Of a DNA stretch of 42,459 nt, positions 16,186-23,376 are shown piece after piece (the stretch's first letter is position 1; the number at the start of each line of letters is the position of its first letter). Source of the stretch: a virus. Both the position numbers and the translations under genes were made by a program. The notes under the pieces were generated by a model. The model was given only the letters and a program-made list of their open reading frames with translations. It did not search any database and was not told the origin of the DNA. The DNA lies in IMG/VR virus record IMGVR_UViG_3300042549_009826, positions 1 to 42,459 of that record; one strand, given 5' to 3'.

Positions 16186-16663
16186 TGATATGTTTGCTCG
16201 CCTTGTTGCAGAGGATGTTAAAAACCGAGTATCAGACACACAGAGCGAATACATTCATTTGCCCCAAAATCGCGAGCGTTGGAAGCGAGCCCTTCTCGCG
16301 CTGGTGCGGAACCTTGATGAGCAAATTGCTGACATCAAAGACGATAAAGAACTTGATTCCCAGAGATACGCGGATTTGGGTTCCGACGGCACGGTACTGC
16401 TAGCCGAAGCAATGCAATCTTACGACGGCAGGCTAGCAAAAATTGAACGCTTCAGGTTCTTTGTTAACAAGCGTCTCGATTACGTTGTCTCCTTGGGCGA
16501 AGACGAGGGCGCACTCTCTCGTGCCAATTTCCTTGAGTCAGCAATCTTGAAGCACAAGTCACTAATGGATGAGTTCGACATGGAGCCAACCGACATCGAT
16601 GTCGCCCTGTGGGCATCGTTAGAAAATAAATGGCAGTTCGACGATGTAACATCTCCTGAGTGA
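16178..16663 (+). CDS. Hypothetical helical protein in recombination operon
   Basis: The protein has 161 residues from the ATG at 16178, which overlaps the nuclease stop by eight bases; an in-frame start 90 bases further upstream would overlap the nuclease deeply and lacks support. It is not recognised. It is rich in charged helices (RWKRALLALVRNLDEQIADIKDD, FRFFVNKRLDYVVSL) and shows no cysteine or obvious catalytic motif. The co-oriented overlaps on both sides suggest it acts with the nuclease or HNH gene, but no function can be stated. Confidence 0.75.
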   Translation: MNDDMFARLVAEDVKNRVSDTQSEYIHLPQNRERWKRALLALVRNLDEQIADIKDDKELDSQRYADLGSDGTVLLAEAMQSYDGRLAKIERFRFFVNKRLDYVVSLGEDEGALSRANFLESAILKHKSLMDEFDMEPTDIDVALWASLENKWQFDDVTSPE

Positions 16664-16962
16664 AATATCGTTCAAAAAAGAAACAAGAAGAGTATTTGCT
16701 GAGGCGCCCGCTCGTAGAAAAACTTTTGTCAAAAAAACCATTTTGCGAAGCGTGTCCTGTATTTGCTGAACATGACGAGAAGTTGACATATGTTCGTAAC
16801 AGAAGTTGCGACATTCACGAAATAATTAGACGCTCTCAGGGTGGGTCGATACTCGATGAGGAAAATCTTCTTGCGGTATGCAGGCCATGTCACAATCGAA
16901 TTGGAAACTATCCGCAGCTTGCTTTTGATTTAGGTTTAGCCAAGCACGGCTGGGAACGTTAA
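16660..16962 (+). CDS. HNH endonuclease
   Basis: The protein has 100 residues. The GTG at 16660 overlaps the previous TGA. The HNH fold is clear: zinc ligands C29/C32 (CEAC) and C74/C77 (CRPCH), the catalytic H53 in DIHEIIRRSQGG, and N69 in the ENLLAVC strand. Small HNH proteins act in phages as terminase-associated nicking nucleases or as homing or recombination nucleases. It lies 2.5 kb from terL, the last gene of a run that starts with terL, so either use is possible. It is complete and has no intron-like flanks. Confidence 0.9.
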   Translation: MKYRSKKKQEEYLLRRPLVEKLLSKKPFCEACPVFAEHDEKLTYVRNRSCDIHEIIRRSQGGSILDEENLLAVCRPCHNRIGNYPQLAFDLGLAKHGWER

Positions 16963-17040
16963 AACATTACTTGCGTTTACAACACGAAAGACATTTCAGT
17001 TGTAGAATTAATATCCTTAGGACCGTTATAGGCGCGAGGG

Positions 17041-17090
17041 CCGGGGGCACAGGGCAACGTGCAGCCCCCGGTTCTTGCGTCTCTTTTTTT
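17041..17090 (+). terminator. Hairpin terminator candidate after HNH gene
   Basis: CCGGGGGC (17041-17048) pairs perfectly with GCCCCCGG (17064-17071) over a 15-base loop. A run of seven T lies at 17084-17090. The T run starts 12 bases after the stem rather than directly after it, so it is not a textbook intrinsic terminator, but the position downstream of the terminase-recombination operon fits. Confidence 0.55.
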
Positions 17091-17243
17091 ATGTGCGCGC
17101 CAACATCTCTTTACCTGAGCTAATAATTTTGTAATGGTACTCTAAGGTCTTACAGCCGTTTCTGAGAAAAGAAAGGCAGGTGGTCCAAGGTCTAGTGGTG
17201 AATAACTACGCAAAGTAGACATGGACGTCTGTCTGTGTTAATT

Positions 17244-17278
17244 CCCGTCGGGATTACACCCGGCGGGTCTTTGTTTGT
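17244..17278 (+). terminator. Hairpin terminator candidate before RuvC gene
   Basis: CCCGTCGGG (17244-17252) pairs with CCCGGCGGG (17259-17267) through nine pairs, one of them G-U, closing the six-base loop ATTACA. TCTTTGTTTGT follows directly. The strong stem plus T-rich tail fits an intrinsic terminator. Because the RuvC gene begins only about 20 bases later, it might act as an attenuator or end a small RNA rather than an mRNA. Confidence 0.6.
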
Positions 17279-17299
17279 GGGGTAGAGTTTTGCGTGCCC

Positions 17300-17824
17300 A
17301 TGAACATCCTAGGTCTCGACCTATCACTTACATCCACTGGGTATTGCCATGCTGGAGAAGCTGGTTATCTTTCTTTTGATTTATCTGGAGCTGAAAGATT
17401 GAGGAAAATAGCCAGCGAAATTGGCAATATTGCGGTTTCCAACAAAATACAATTGGTAGCCATAGAGGGTTATTCTTTTGCATCAAGAAATTCTCAGGCT
17501 CACTCAATTGGGGAGCTTGGCGGTGTTGTCAGGGTTGCCTTGCTAAATCTTGATATTCCATACATAATCGTGCCTCCTACTTGTCGAGCAAAATTTGCCA
17601 CAGGCAAAGGGAACGCTGGCAAGTCAGAAGTCATATCTGCAATATCAGCTATTACGGGAATAGTTTGGAAAGGGGGGCATGCTGATGATATGTGCGATGC
17701 GTGGGTTCTTGAAGAAATGGTTTTGGCAAAAATTGGAAATGCAAAATATAAGTGGTCAAACATTTCTCTCTCGGCGCTAGAGAAGATAGACTGGTCCCCA
17801 CTCGAAGGGATAGAAAATGAATAG
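17300..17824 (+). CDS. RuvC-like Holliday junction resolvase
   Basis: The protein has 174 residues from the ATG at 17300; a GTG six bases earlier is in frame and also possible. The fold is RNase H-like, with acidic residues at the places expected for RuvC: D7 in ILGLDLSLTSTG, E56 in LVAIEGYSF, and D129/D130 with D133 in GGHADDMCDAWVL. The length is typical. RuvC cuts four-way junctions symmetrically. In phages it resolves branched replication and recombination intermediates so that terminase can package the DNA. It partners functionally with the upstream annealing protein and nuclease. Confidence 0.9.
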   Translation: MNILGLDLSLTSTGYCHAGEAGYLSFDLSGAERLRKIASEIGNIAVSNKIQLVAIEGYSFASRNSQAHSIGELGGVVRVALLNLDIPYIIVPPTCRAKFATGKGNAGKSEVISAISAITGIVWKGGHADDMCDAWVLEEMVLAKIGNAKYKWSNISLSALEKIDWSPLEGIENE

Positions 17825-18167
17825 AAGTCAACCAATCAGCCAGGTGGACATTGAACGAGAAATGATGAGACTGCTCGACCTGCTCGAAAAAGAAACTGAA
17901 AACTTTGAAATACTCGCCGTGGACGCTGCAAAAAAAGACGCCAGGTACAAGGCGGAATGGGCAAAAGAATATCTAGGAGCTGCTGGCAAGGGGCACAGAA
18001 CAATCACCGACAGAGAGCAATGGTCTCATTACAAGATGGAACAAATGAAAGAGGATTACGAAATCGCGGAAGCACTAGTTAGGGCAAAGCGAGAAAAACT
18101 TCTTTCACTCAGGACGAGTATTGATGCCTTGCGAACCCTCAACGCCAATGTCCGCGCCCAGGTTTAG
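17817..18167 (+). CDS. Helical coiled-coil-like hypothetical protein
   Basis: The protein has 116 residues; its start overlaps the RuvC stop by eight bases. It is not recognised. It is nearly all helix and highly charged (EREMMRLLDLLEKETENFEIL and KMEQMKEDYEIAEALVRAKREKLL), which fits a coiled coil. Small helical proteins in this place are common in phage replication clusters. It may assist the resolvase or the ParB-like protein, but this is positional inference. Confidence 0.8.
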   Translation: MNRSQPISQVDIEREMMRLLDLLEKETENFEILAVDAAKKDARYKAEWAKEYLGAAGKGHRTITDREQWSHYKMEQMKEDYEIAEALVRAKREKLLSLRTSIDALRTLNANVRAQV

Positions 18168-18169
18168 AA

Positions 18170-18724
18170 GTGAATAACACAGAAACATCTTTAATTAATC
18201 CTTCTTTGCTGAAGCCGGCTACATGGAGGGCAAATTATATTCTCAAGCCTGACCTTAAAGTGCTTATTTCTTCAATCGAAAAATACGGACTTTTAAGCCC
18301 AATCATTGTGCAGAAAAAATCAAACGTGATAATTGATGGCCATCAAAGAGTGATTGCAATATCTCAATCCAAGGCGCTAGCCAAGCGGTACTCAAAATCA
18401 ATCACCTGCGTCGAATTGGACGTATCAGATTTGGACGCGATGATTCTTCACGTCCAAATAAATCGAGGTCGCGGTTCGGTTGTTGCAAAACGGATGTCCG
18501 ACATTGTCAAGAAGATACATCAAAGTAGAGTTTATTCGATGGATGAACTAGACGAGATTTTCAATATGACCGTTCAGGAATCCGACATGATGCTCGACGG
18601 TTCACTGGTTAAAATGCGCAAGGTTAAAGAGCACGTCTACTCGAGTGCGTGGGTTCCAATCGAAGCACCTGCAAAATCATCTGACAAAATCGTGTTAGAG
18701 AAGCCACCAAATCAGGACCGTTGA
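18170..18724 (+). CDS. ParB/sulfiredoxin-like domain protein
   Basis: The protein has 184 residues with a GTG start. Residues 8-75 fit the ParB N-terminal/sulfiredoxin fold: a NPSLLKPATW strand, KVLISSIEKYGLLSPIIV, and the phosphate-binding loop IIDGHQR (D56-G-H-Q-R60). The C-terminal half is helical but lacks an obvious ParB helix-turn-helix. No ParA is seen. Stand-alone ParB-like domains in phages may bind nucleotide or act as nucleases or regulators. The gene is followed at once by a promoter-like sequence, so this may be the last gene of the early or middle block. Confidence 0.85.
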   Translation: MNNTETSLINPSLLKPATWRANYILKPDLKVLISSIEKYGLLSPIIVQKKSNVIIDGHQRVIAISQSKALAKRYSKSITCVELDVSDLDAMILHVQINRGRGSVVAKRMSDIVKKIHQSRVYSMDELDEIFNMTVQESDMMLDGSLVKMRKVKEHVYSSAWVPIEAPAKSSDKIVLEKPPNQDR

Positions 18725-18749
18725 CACACCTAGAATCCAATGGTGTAAA
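18721..18749 (+). promoter_or_regulatory. Sigma-70-like promoter for the tail operon
   Basis: A perfect -35 box TTGACA (18721-18726) is followed after exactly 17 bases by TGTAAA (18744-18749), four of six bases of the -10 consensus. The -35 box overlaps the stop codon of the ParB-like gene. Transcription would start near 18756, with AAGAGG before the ATG at 18777. This is the best promoter match I noticed in the window, and it precedes the whole structural run. It implies that host RNA polymerase transcribes the tail genes. Confidence 0.65.
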
Positions 18750-18776
18750 CTTTAGTCAAACGCTGAAGAGGTAGCC

Positions 18777-18992
18777 ATGGAACAGAACACCGTCAGAGAT
18801 AGAGAAATCGGTGCATTGACAAGAAGAAATCCGATAACCGGAGGTAATCGTCCTGCATGGTGGCGTCGGGCCACAGCCTACGGCTTGAATCGTCTTGCTG
18901 ACGCCGTGTCTGGTCAAAGAACAACGCAGTCCGGCACCGGTCGAGCGCTTTTGAGGGAAAGACGAAGGCTGAATCTGGCAAGAGCTACGTGA
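18777..18992 (+). CDS. Small arginine-rich hypothetical protein
   Basis: The protein has 71 residues. The start is supported by AAGAGG seven bases upstream and by the promoter directly before it. It is strongly basic (many Arg; WWRRATAYGLNRLADAV, GRALLRERRRLNLARAT) and not recognised. It could be a nucleic-acid-binding protein or a small head-tail joining protein. It is the first gene of the tail operon, and the next gene starts seven bases on. Confidence 0.7.
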   Translation: MEQNTVRDREIGALTRRNPITGGNRPAWWRRATAYGLNRLADAVSGQRTTQSGTGRALLRERRRLNLARAT

Positions 18993-18999
18993 GGTCTTA

Positions 19000-19854
19000 A
19001 TGCTTGTTACGGCTTCTGATTTAGCAATCTATATGGACGTTAAGTTCAGTTTGCGGCAACTTGATGCTGCTGAATTTGTGCTGAATGGTCTCCAGAGTGA
19101 GCTTGAGGCTTTTTTGCGTAGGCCGGTAGAAGTTGCCGAGCATACGGAGCAACATGTAATACCAAGTTATTTTCAAGGAGTTCCAGCCACTTCTTTTTTC
19201 TACGACCAATCGCTGGACACTACGGATAGTGGATTGAACTATATTCAGCCTTCGATTGTTCTTAGCTTAAGAAACACACCTGTCGTAACCGTAAAAAGTG
19301 TTTCGATTGGAAATCTTTCACAAGTGCCAATATTCATGGCCGAAGCAAAGATGCGTACAGCGACAATAACCGGTGCATCACAGTCTGGAACGGTGGTCAC
19401 ATTTAGCGCTGCAAATACTTTCACGAAGGGTCAGAGAGTTGTTGTTACAGGAGTAACTCCAAACTCATACAATAAATCTTCATTTGAAATTACCGCAGTA
19501 ACAAGTACAACTTTTTCTGTTGGCGGTTATCAGAGCGGGTTGTCCGCTTATGTATCTGGCGGAACCGTAACTGCAACCGGAAACGACTACACAGTTCATA
19601 GATACGGAATTGAGTTGTACAGAGGTTTTCCTAACGACGTTGTTGAAATTGTCTACACCGGCGGCCTTGATGGTGAAGCGATTCAGATGTTTAAACTATT
19701 TATTCTTCGTGCTGCCACAAGAGAAATGCAAAATATGCACGATGACGTTGTTGGAGTTAAAGACTTAACGACAAGAAATGTTGCCCCTCTTGAAACTGGT
19801 TTTTCAGAGAGAGAACTTCTTGCTCTACGTAGGTGGAGAAGGCGACGCATTTAA
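19000..19854 (+). CDS. Head-tail connector (adaptor) protein with inserted beta domain
   Basis: The protein has 284 residues. The N-terminal helices (LAIYMDVKFSLRQLDAAEFVLNG...LEAFLRRPVE) and the C-terminal helices (EAIQMFKLFILRAATREMQNM) are those of a gp6/gp15-like adaptor that sits below the portal. Between them, residues 119-194 form a compact Ser/Thr/Val-rich beta unit (VTFSAANTFTKGQRVVVTGV ... TSTTFSVGG) of a kind seen in tail-fibre and surface proteins. Connector adaptors of this family are usually shorter, so this looks like a domain insertion, perhaps exposed on the neck. Family call from pattern, moderate confidence. Confidence 0.75.
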   Translation: MLVTASDLAIYMDVKFSLRQLDAAEFVLNGLQSELEAFLRRPVEVAEHTEQHVIPSYFQGVPATSFFYDQSLDTTDSGLNYIQPSIVLSLRNTPVVTVKSVSIGNLSQVPIFMAEAKMRTATITGASQSGTVVTFSAANTFTKGQRVVVTGVTPNSYNKSSFEITAVTSTTFSVGGYQSGLSAYVSGGTVTATGNDYTVHRYGIELYRGFPNDVVEIVYTGGLDGEAIQMFKLFILRAATREMQNMHDDVVGVKDLTTRNVAPLETGFSERELLALRRWRRRRI

Positions 19855-20315
19855 TGGACATTGAAATAGGCGTAAGTACCAGGGGAATGGGGTCCGCCAT
19901 TGCCAGGCTTGGGGCCATGTATTCTCGCGCTCAAGTGCTCACTCCGGTGTTGATAAAAGCAAAACAAGAAGTGCGTATGGCAAATGCTGCAAACTTTACA
20001 AGTAATGGTCTCCTGGTTGGCGGGTGGAGACCGCTTGATGCTCAATATGCATCGTGGAAGATGACTCGATTCCCCGGTATGCCACCGATGATAAGGACTG
20101 GAAAATTATTCGCATCTCTTTCTGGTGCCAACGGCTCGATTGACACAATGACGAATACATCTTTTTCTACTGGAACGTCTGTGGAATATGCAAAGTTTCA
20201 TCAGTATGGAACTACAAAAATGCCAAAAAGAAAAATTGTATTTGAGCCACCGCTGTTTGCCAAAAAGCTCGGCGGCGATACTGTTTCATACATTGCAAAC
20301 GGCGAGGTGTTCTGA
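19854..20315 (+). CDS. Phage virion morphogenesis / tail completion protein (gpG/gpS-like)
   Basis: The protein has 153 residues from the ATG at 19854, which overlaps the previous TAA (TAATG) with GGAGAAGG upstream. GWRPLDAQYASWKMTRFPGM, RTGKLFASL and VEYAKFHQYGTTKMPKR match the pattern of Mu gpG / P2 gpS tail-completion proteins, which finish the head-proximal tail end. The length is typical. It sits between the connector and another neck gene, as expected. Confidence 0.85.
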   Translation: MDIEIGVSTRGMGSAIARLGAMYSRAQVLTPVLIKAKQEVRMANAANFTSNGLLVGGWRPLDAQYASWKMTRFPGMPPMIRTGKLFASLSGANGSIDTMTNTSFSTGTSVEYAKFHQYGTTKMPKRKIVFEPPLFAKKLGGDTVSYIANGEVF

Positions 20316-20950
20316 TGCCAGCAGAATTAATGTACGGAGCTCAATTTGCAAAGTCATTCGTAAACGACTATTTAACCGACGACATTCCGCGCAGATTAAT
20401 TAGATATAGAAATGGTTGGAATCTATCCGAGGATGAACTTCCAGACCCGGCAGAGTATCTAACATATGAGCCAGTTGCTCTCGACTCTTGGCCAACGATA
20501 ATTACTGTTGCCATATCTACGCGCTCGTTTAATCGCGTCGGGTATGGTATAGGGGCTGACCCGGTATATAAAGTGAATTACTCAATGAGAACATATATTT
20601 GGGTAAGAACCGATGGCTCAAAAGAAACCACCGAGATGCGAGACAGACTCACCACCGTCGTCCGCTCTGCTCTTTTGGATTACCCATGTCTGCAGCGGGA
20701 GGGCGCAGAGAGGGAGGCTCGCATAGAGGAAACTACCGTGGTTGAAGAGTTCTCCGACCTTACGATGTTGAAGGGCGACCGAGTTCTTGCTGGAGCCTAC
20801 ATAGGGTATGACTTATCTATTGACGAAGTTATAGCTCGCGACAATATTGCTGATGAGGTTATTGAATTCGGCTTAACTGTTGGTCAAAACCCACTAACTG
20901 CACTTATTTCTAATTTTACAAACGCGGCAAGCATTTCAATAGGCGAGTAA
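20315..20950 (+). CDS. Probable neck or tail terminator protein
   Basis: The protein has 211 residues; its ATG overlaps the previous TGA (TGATG). It is not securely recognised. The core is alternating alpha/beta (DSWPTIITVAISTRSF, YSMRTYIWVRTDGSKETTEMRDRL), like tail terminator or neck proteins that cap the tail tube before head joining. Position between gpG/gpS and the sheath supports this. The C-terminal part (IEFGLTVGQNPLTALISNFT) may be an extension. Confidence 0.7.
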   Translation: MPAELMYGAQFAKSFVNDYLTDDIPRRLIRYRNGWNLSEDELPDPAEYLTYEPVALDSWPTIITVAISTRSFNRVGYGIGADPVYKVNYSMRTYIWVRTDGSKETTEMRDRLTTVVRSALLDYPCLQREGAEREARIEETTVVEEFSDLTMLKGDRVLAGAYIGYDLSIDEVIARDNIADEVIEFGLTVGQNPLTALISNFTNAASISIGE

Positions 20951-20954
20951 AATC

Positions 20955-21317
20955 ATGAGTGGTGAAATCGACTTTGTTGGTCTTGGGGAAAAAATAAACG
21001 AAATACCTGTTGAATATGCAGGATTTATGCAAATTCAAAACCTTTCCCCAAAAATGCTCAAAGTAACCAACGACGCCTATTTGCTAAGCCGGGCGTCTGC
21101 TTTGGTGAAAGCCGACAACGAAAAAGTATTAATTTTAATTGACAAAGGTTTGGTTCTCCTGGTTGAAACCCCAGCTGCAAAAGCAGTAAAACATGTCGAG
21201 AAACCAAAATCTCGCAAAAAAGTCAAAAAAGAAATAGAAGCGCACCAAGACCACGTACTTGAAAACTTAAGTCATCTTTTTGAGGGTCCAGACAAAAACG
21301 TACGCCAAACACCTTGA
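20955..21317 (+). CDS. Hypothetical protein upstream of tail sheath
   Basis: The protein has 120 residues and is not recognised. It begins with a beta-rich section (EYAGFMQIQNLSPKMLKVTN, KVLILIDKGLVLLVETP) and then has a Lys-rich tail (KHVEKPKSRKKVKKEIEAH). It could be a small neck or tail-assembly protein. It is co-oriented with its neighbours and separated by four bases from the upstream gene. Confidence 0.7.
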   Translation: MSGEIDFVGLGEKINEIPVEYAGFMQIQNLSPKMLKVTNDAYLLSRASALVKADNEKVLILIDKGLVLLVETPAAKAVKHVEKPKSRKKVKKEIEAHQDHVLENLSHLFEGPDKNVRQTP

Positions 21318-21326
21318 GTAACCACC

Positions 21327-21380
21327 TATAATTTCAGTAGTCTCATACGAAATAGTTCCTGAAAGAAATGGGACGGAGGA
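21327..21380 (+). promoter_or_regulatory. Possible -10 box and strong ribosome binding site before tail sheath gene
   Basis: TATAAT (21327-21332) is a perfect -10 hexamer in the only sizeable gap of this part of the operon, but no -35 match lies 16-18 bases before it. GGAGGAAAA directly before the ATG at 21384 is a near-perfect Shine-Dalgarno site, in keeping with the very high copy number of sheath protein. The promoter is doubtful; the ribosome binding site is firm. Confidence 0.4.
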
Positions 21381-21383
21381 AAA

Positions 21384-22841
21384 ATGCCAGGTATAGTTGT
21401 TACAACGGCGGTCCGCACTGGTCCAACCAATACGCAAACCGCGCCAACAGCGACGTTGTTTGTTGCTGGAGTAACGGAGAGGGGGCCAGATGGCACCTCG
21501 CACCTCGTTACCAGCCTTTCGGATTTCGAAGATATTTTTGGCGGGTACACATCATCCGGTTACACACACCAGACGATTGAAACATTTTTCGAAGAAGGCG
21601 GCGCACGTGCTTATGTTTCGCGCGTCGTTGATGAATCGGCCAATGAGGCAAGCCTTGCTCTTGCCGATTCCTCTGCTGCAACATGCATAAACCTTCTTGC
21701 CTCCGGAACTGGCACTTGGGCTAACAGCGGTGGATTGACTGCTCAGGTTGAGCAACCAACTGCGAGCGTGAATTTCAGAATTAAAGTTCGCGTTAACGGA
21801 ACCCTGGTTTACACGACAGAAAATCACACAAGCCCAGCAAATGCTGTTAATGAAATCAATAACAGCGCAACAGCTGCCCTGTACTTAACGGCCACGACTG
21901 GTGCATCAACGAATATTCCTGCTGTTGTTGCCGCAACAAACTTTACTGGTGGCACAAATGGAAGCTCGTTAGTTGCAGCAGACCTAGAAGATGCGTTGGA
22001 CACATTCACCAACAATCTTGGACCAGGTGCAGTTGCTGCTCCGGGCTTCTACGCAGAGGCAATGAGAGATTTGGTATTTGCTCACGCAGCTTCCAATAAC
22101 AGAATCGCTTTGACATCATTCGATGAGGGCACGTCTGTTGCTACAGCAATCTCCGAGGCTGCAAATCACACTGGCGACGATAATGCGCCATATGGTGCGT
22201 TTTTCTACCCATGGGTAAAGATTCCAAACGGAACACTCACAATGATGGTTCCACCAGAAGGTTATGTTGCTGCCAAGAGAGCACGCGTACATAATCTTTA
22301 CGGTCCGTGGAACCCTTATGCAGGTGAAAGAACAGAAGCTACATTTGTGACTGGCCTTGAGACATCGCTCTCAAAGACAGATTCAGACAACCTTGATGAG
22401 AACTTTATCAACGCGATTAAAATCATCAATGGCAGTGCGAGAATCTACGGAGCTCGTTCCGCCTCTGACGACACAGCAAACTTTAGATTCATCATCTCTC
22501 GCGAGGTTCTGAATCAGATTGTCTATGAGGCAGAGAGCGCACTTGAGGCTCTCCTCTTCTTGCCAATCGACGGAAGACAGTCGACATTCTCACGAGTTCG
22601 CGCAACACTGACAGCCATCATGGAAAGAATCCGTTTGGCTGGCGGTCTGTACGAGGCGTTTGATGCAAACGGTAAGCAGCTTGACCCTGGCTACACAGTT
22701 CAGGTGAACAATGCAAACAACCCGCTTACTCAGTTGGCAACTGGCGTAATCAAGGCCAAGGTTGGCGCTCGAGTTTCTTCAATCGGTGACACGATTGAGG
22801 TCGAGATTACAAAGTCAAACCTGACTTCAACATTGGTCTAA
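21384..22841 (+). CDS. Contractile tail sheath protein
   Basis: The protein has 485 residues. The N-terminus (APTATLFVAGVTERGPDG, SDFEDIFGGY, ETFFEEGGARAYVSRV) is characteristic of sheath subunits, and the C-terminal domain (RVRATLTAIMERIRLAGGLYEAF and SSIGDTIEVEITKS) supplies the strands that link neighbouring subunits. The middle residues (about 110-215) form a variable beta domain that would face outward. Sheath subunits surround the tube and contract to drive it into the cell envelope. The tube gene follows, as in other myoviruses. Confidence 0.95.
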   Translation: MPGIVVTTAVRTGPTNTQTAPTATLFVAGVTERGPDGTSHLVTSLSDFEDIFGGYTSSGYTHQTIETFFEEGGARAYVSRVVDESANEASLALADSSAATCINLLASGTGTWANSGGLTAQVEQPTASVNFRIKVRVNGTLVYTTENHTSPANAVNEINNSATAALYLTATTGASTNIPAVVAATNFTGGTNGSSLVAADLEDALDTFTNNLGPGAVAAPGFYAEAMRDLVFAHAASNNRIALTSFDEGTSVATAISEAANHTGDDNAPYGAFFYPWVKIPNGTLTMMVPPEGYVAAKRARVHNLYGPWNPYAGERTEATFVTGLETSLSKTDSDNLDENFINAIKIINGSARIYGARSASDDTANFRFIISREVLNQIVYEAESALEALLFLPIDGRQSTFSRVRATLTAIMERIRLAGGLYEAFDANGKQLDPGYTVQVNNANNPLTQLATGVIKAKVGARVSSIGDTIEVEITKSNLTSTLV

Positions 22842-22869
22842 GAAAATAAAGTAAAGACACGGAGGAATT

Positions 22870-23319
22870 ATGGCAATTTCCACAAAATTGGCACAGCGAC
22901 AAATCATCGCAGAAATCACGCCAGTTAGCGGCGCGGTTACTGGGCCGACCCTTTCTGGGTATTTCGCTCAGGTGTCCGGTGGAGAAATCACAGCCGCTGT
23001 AGAAAAAATTTACATCGGTGGGCAGGCTTTCCCGGAAGTTCTTTGCGCCCCATCAGAAGTAGGCGACGTCACGCTAACCAAGCATTATGATGCCGACATG
23101 CGTGTCCTAATCAACCAGGTTCGTCCTGTTGTTGGTCGTGCTTACTATGACATCAAGATTTACGACACTGACTGCGACCTGAAGAATCTTCAGTCGGAGC
23201 GTGTTTATGCAGGTGCCTTGCTTGTTGGTCTATCGGAGCCAGAAGGCGATGCCTCATCTGGTGCACCAGCGACGATTGCTCTTACGTTTGCAATCTCCGG
23301 TGTTCCCGCTCAGGCATAA
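22870..23319 (+). CDS. Tail tube protein
   Basis: The protein has 149 residues with GGAGGAATT before the ATG. It is beta-rich (SGYFAQVSGGEITAAVEKIY, DVTLTKHYDADMRVLINQV, PATIALTFAISGV), fitting the two-sheet fold of contractile-phage tube proteins of about 150 residues. Placement directly after the sheath is canonical. It polymerises into the inner tube whose length is set by the tape measure. Confidence 0.9.
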   Translation: MAISTKLAQRQIIAEITPVSGAVTGPTLSGYFAQVSGGEITAAVEKIYIGGQAFPEVLCAPSEVGDVTLTKHYDADMRVLINQVRPVVGRAYYDIKIYDTDCDLKNLQSERVYAGALLVGLSEPEGDASSGAPATIALTFAISGVPAQA

Positions 23320-23332
23320 TCAAAATATCCAA

Positions 23333-23368
23333 TTGACATCCACTACTGGCCTAGTGCTAGTGCTAGTG
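23333..23368 (+). promoter_or_regulatory. TTGACA element with three tandem CTAGTG repeats
   Basis: Between the tube and chaperone genes there is TTGACA (23333-23338) and, from 23351 to 23368, three exact tandem copies of CTAGTG. A weak -10 (GCTAGT) falls at 17-base spacing inside the repeats. The element could be a promoter or a protein-binding repeat, or a recent slippage product. No ribosome binding site is obvious for the following gene. Confidence 0.3.
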
Positions 23369-23376
23369 TTTGCCAC

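Larger units (their letters stand above)
16963..17299 (+). other. Non-coding region with two hairpin terminators and possible small RNAs
   Basis: There is no credible reading frame in these 337 bases between the HNH and RuvC genes. The region has two GC-rich hairpins followed by T-rich tracts (listed separately) about 200 bases apart. Before the first is TAGAAT (17005-17010), a good -10 hexamer without a matching -35. Between the hairpins there are small inverted repeats such as CTAC-GCAAA-GTAG near 17207. This layout suggests one or two short transcripts, each ending at its own terminator, or an attenuator before the RuvC operon. It could also simply be the end of one operon and the leader of the next. 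Confidence 0.45.

Noticed and set aside
16660-16962. HNH gene as part of a group I intron or homing element
   Set aside because: The flanking genes are intact and show no split, and no intron core structure is visible. It reads as an ordinary gene in the operon.
17155-17270. tRNA-like segment (GGTCTAGTGGT resembles a D-arm of tRNA-Glu/Gln)
   Set aside because: No GTTCRA-type T-loop, no matching seven-base acceptor stem and no clear anticodon arm. The GC hairpin at its end is better read as a terminator.
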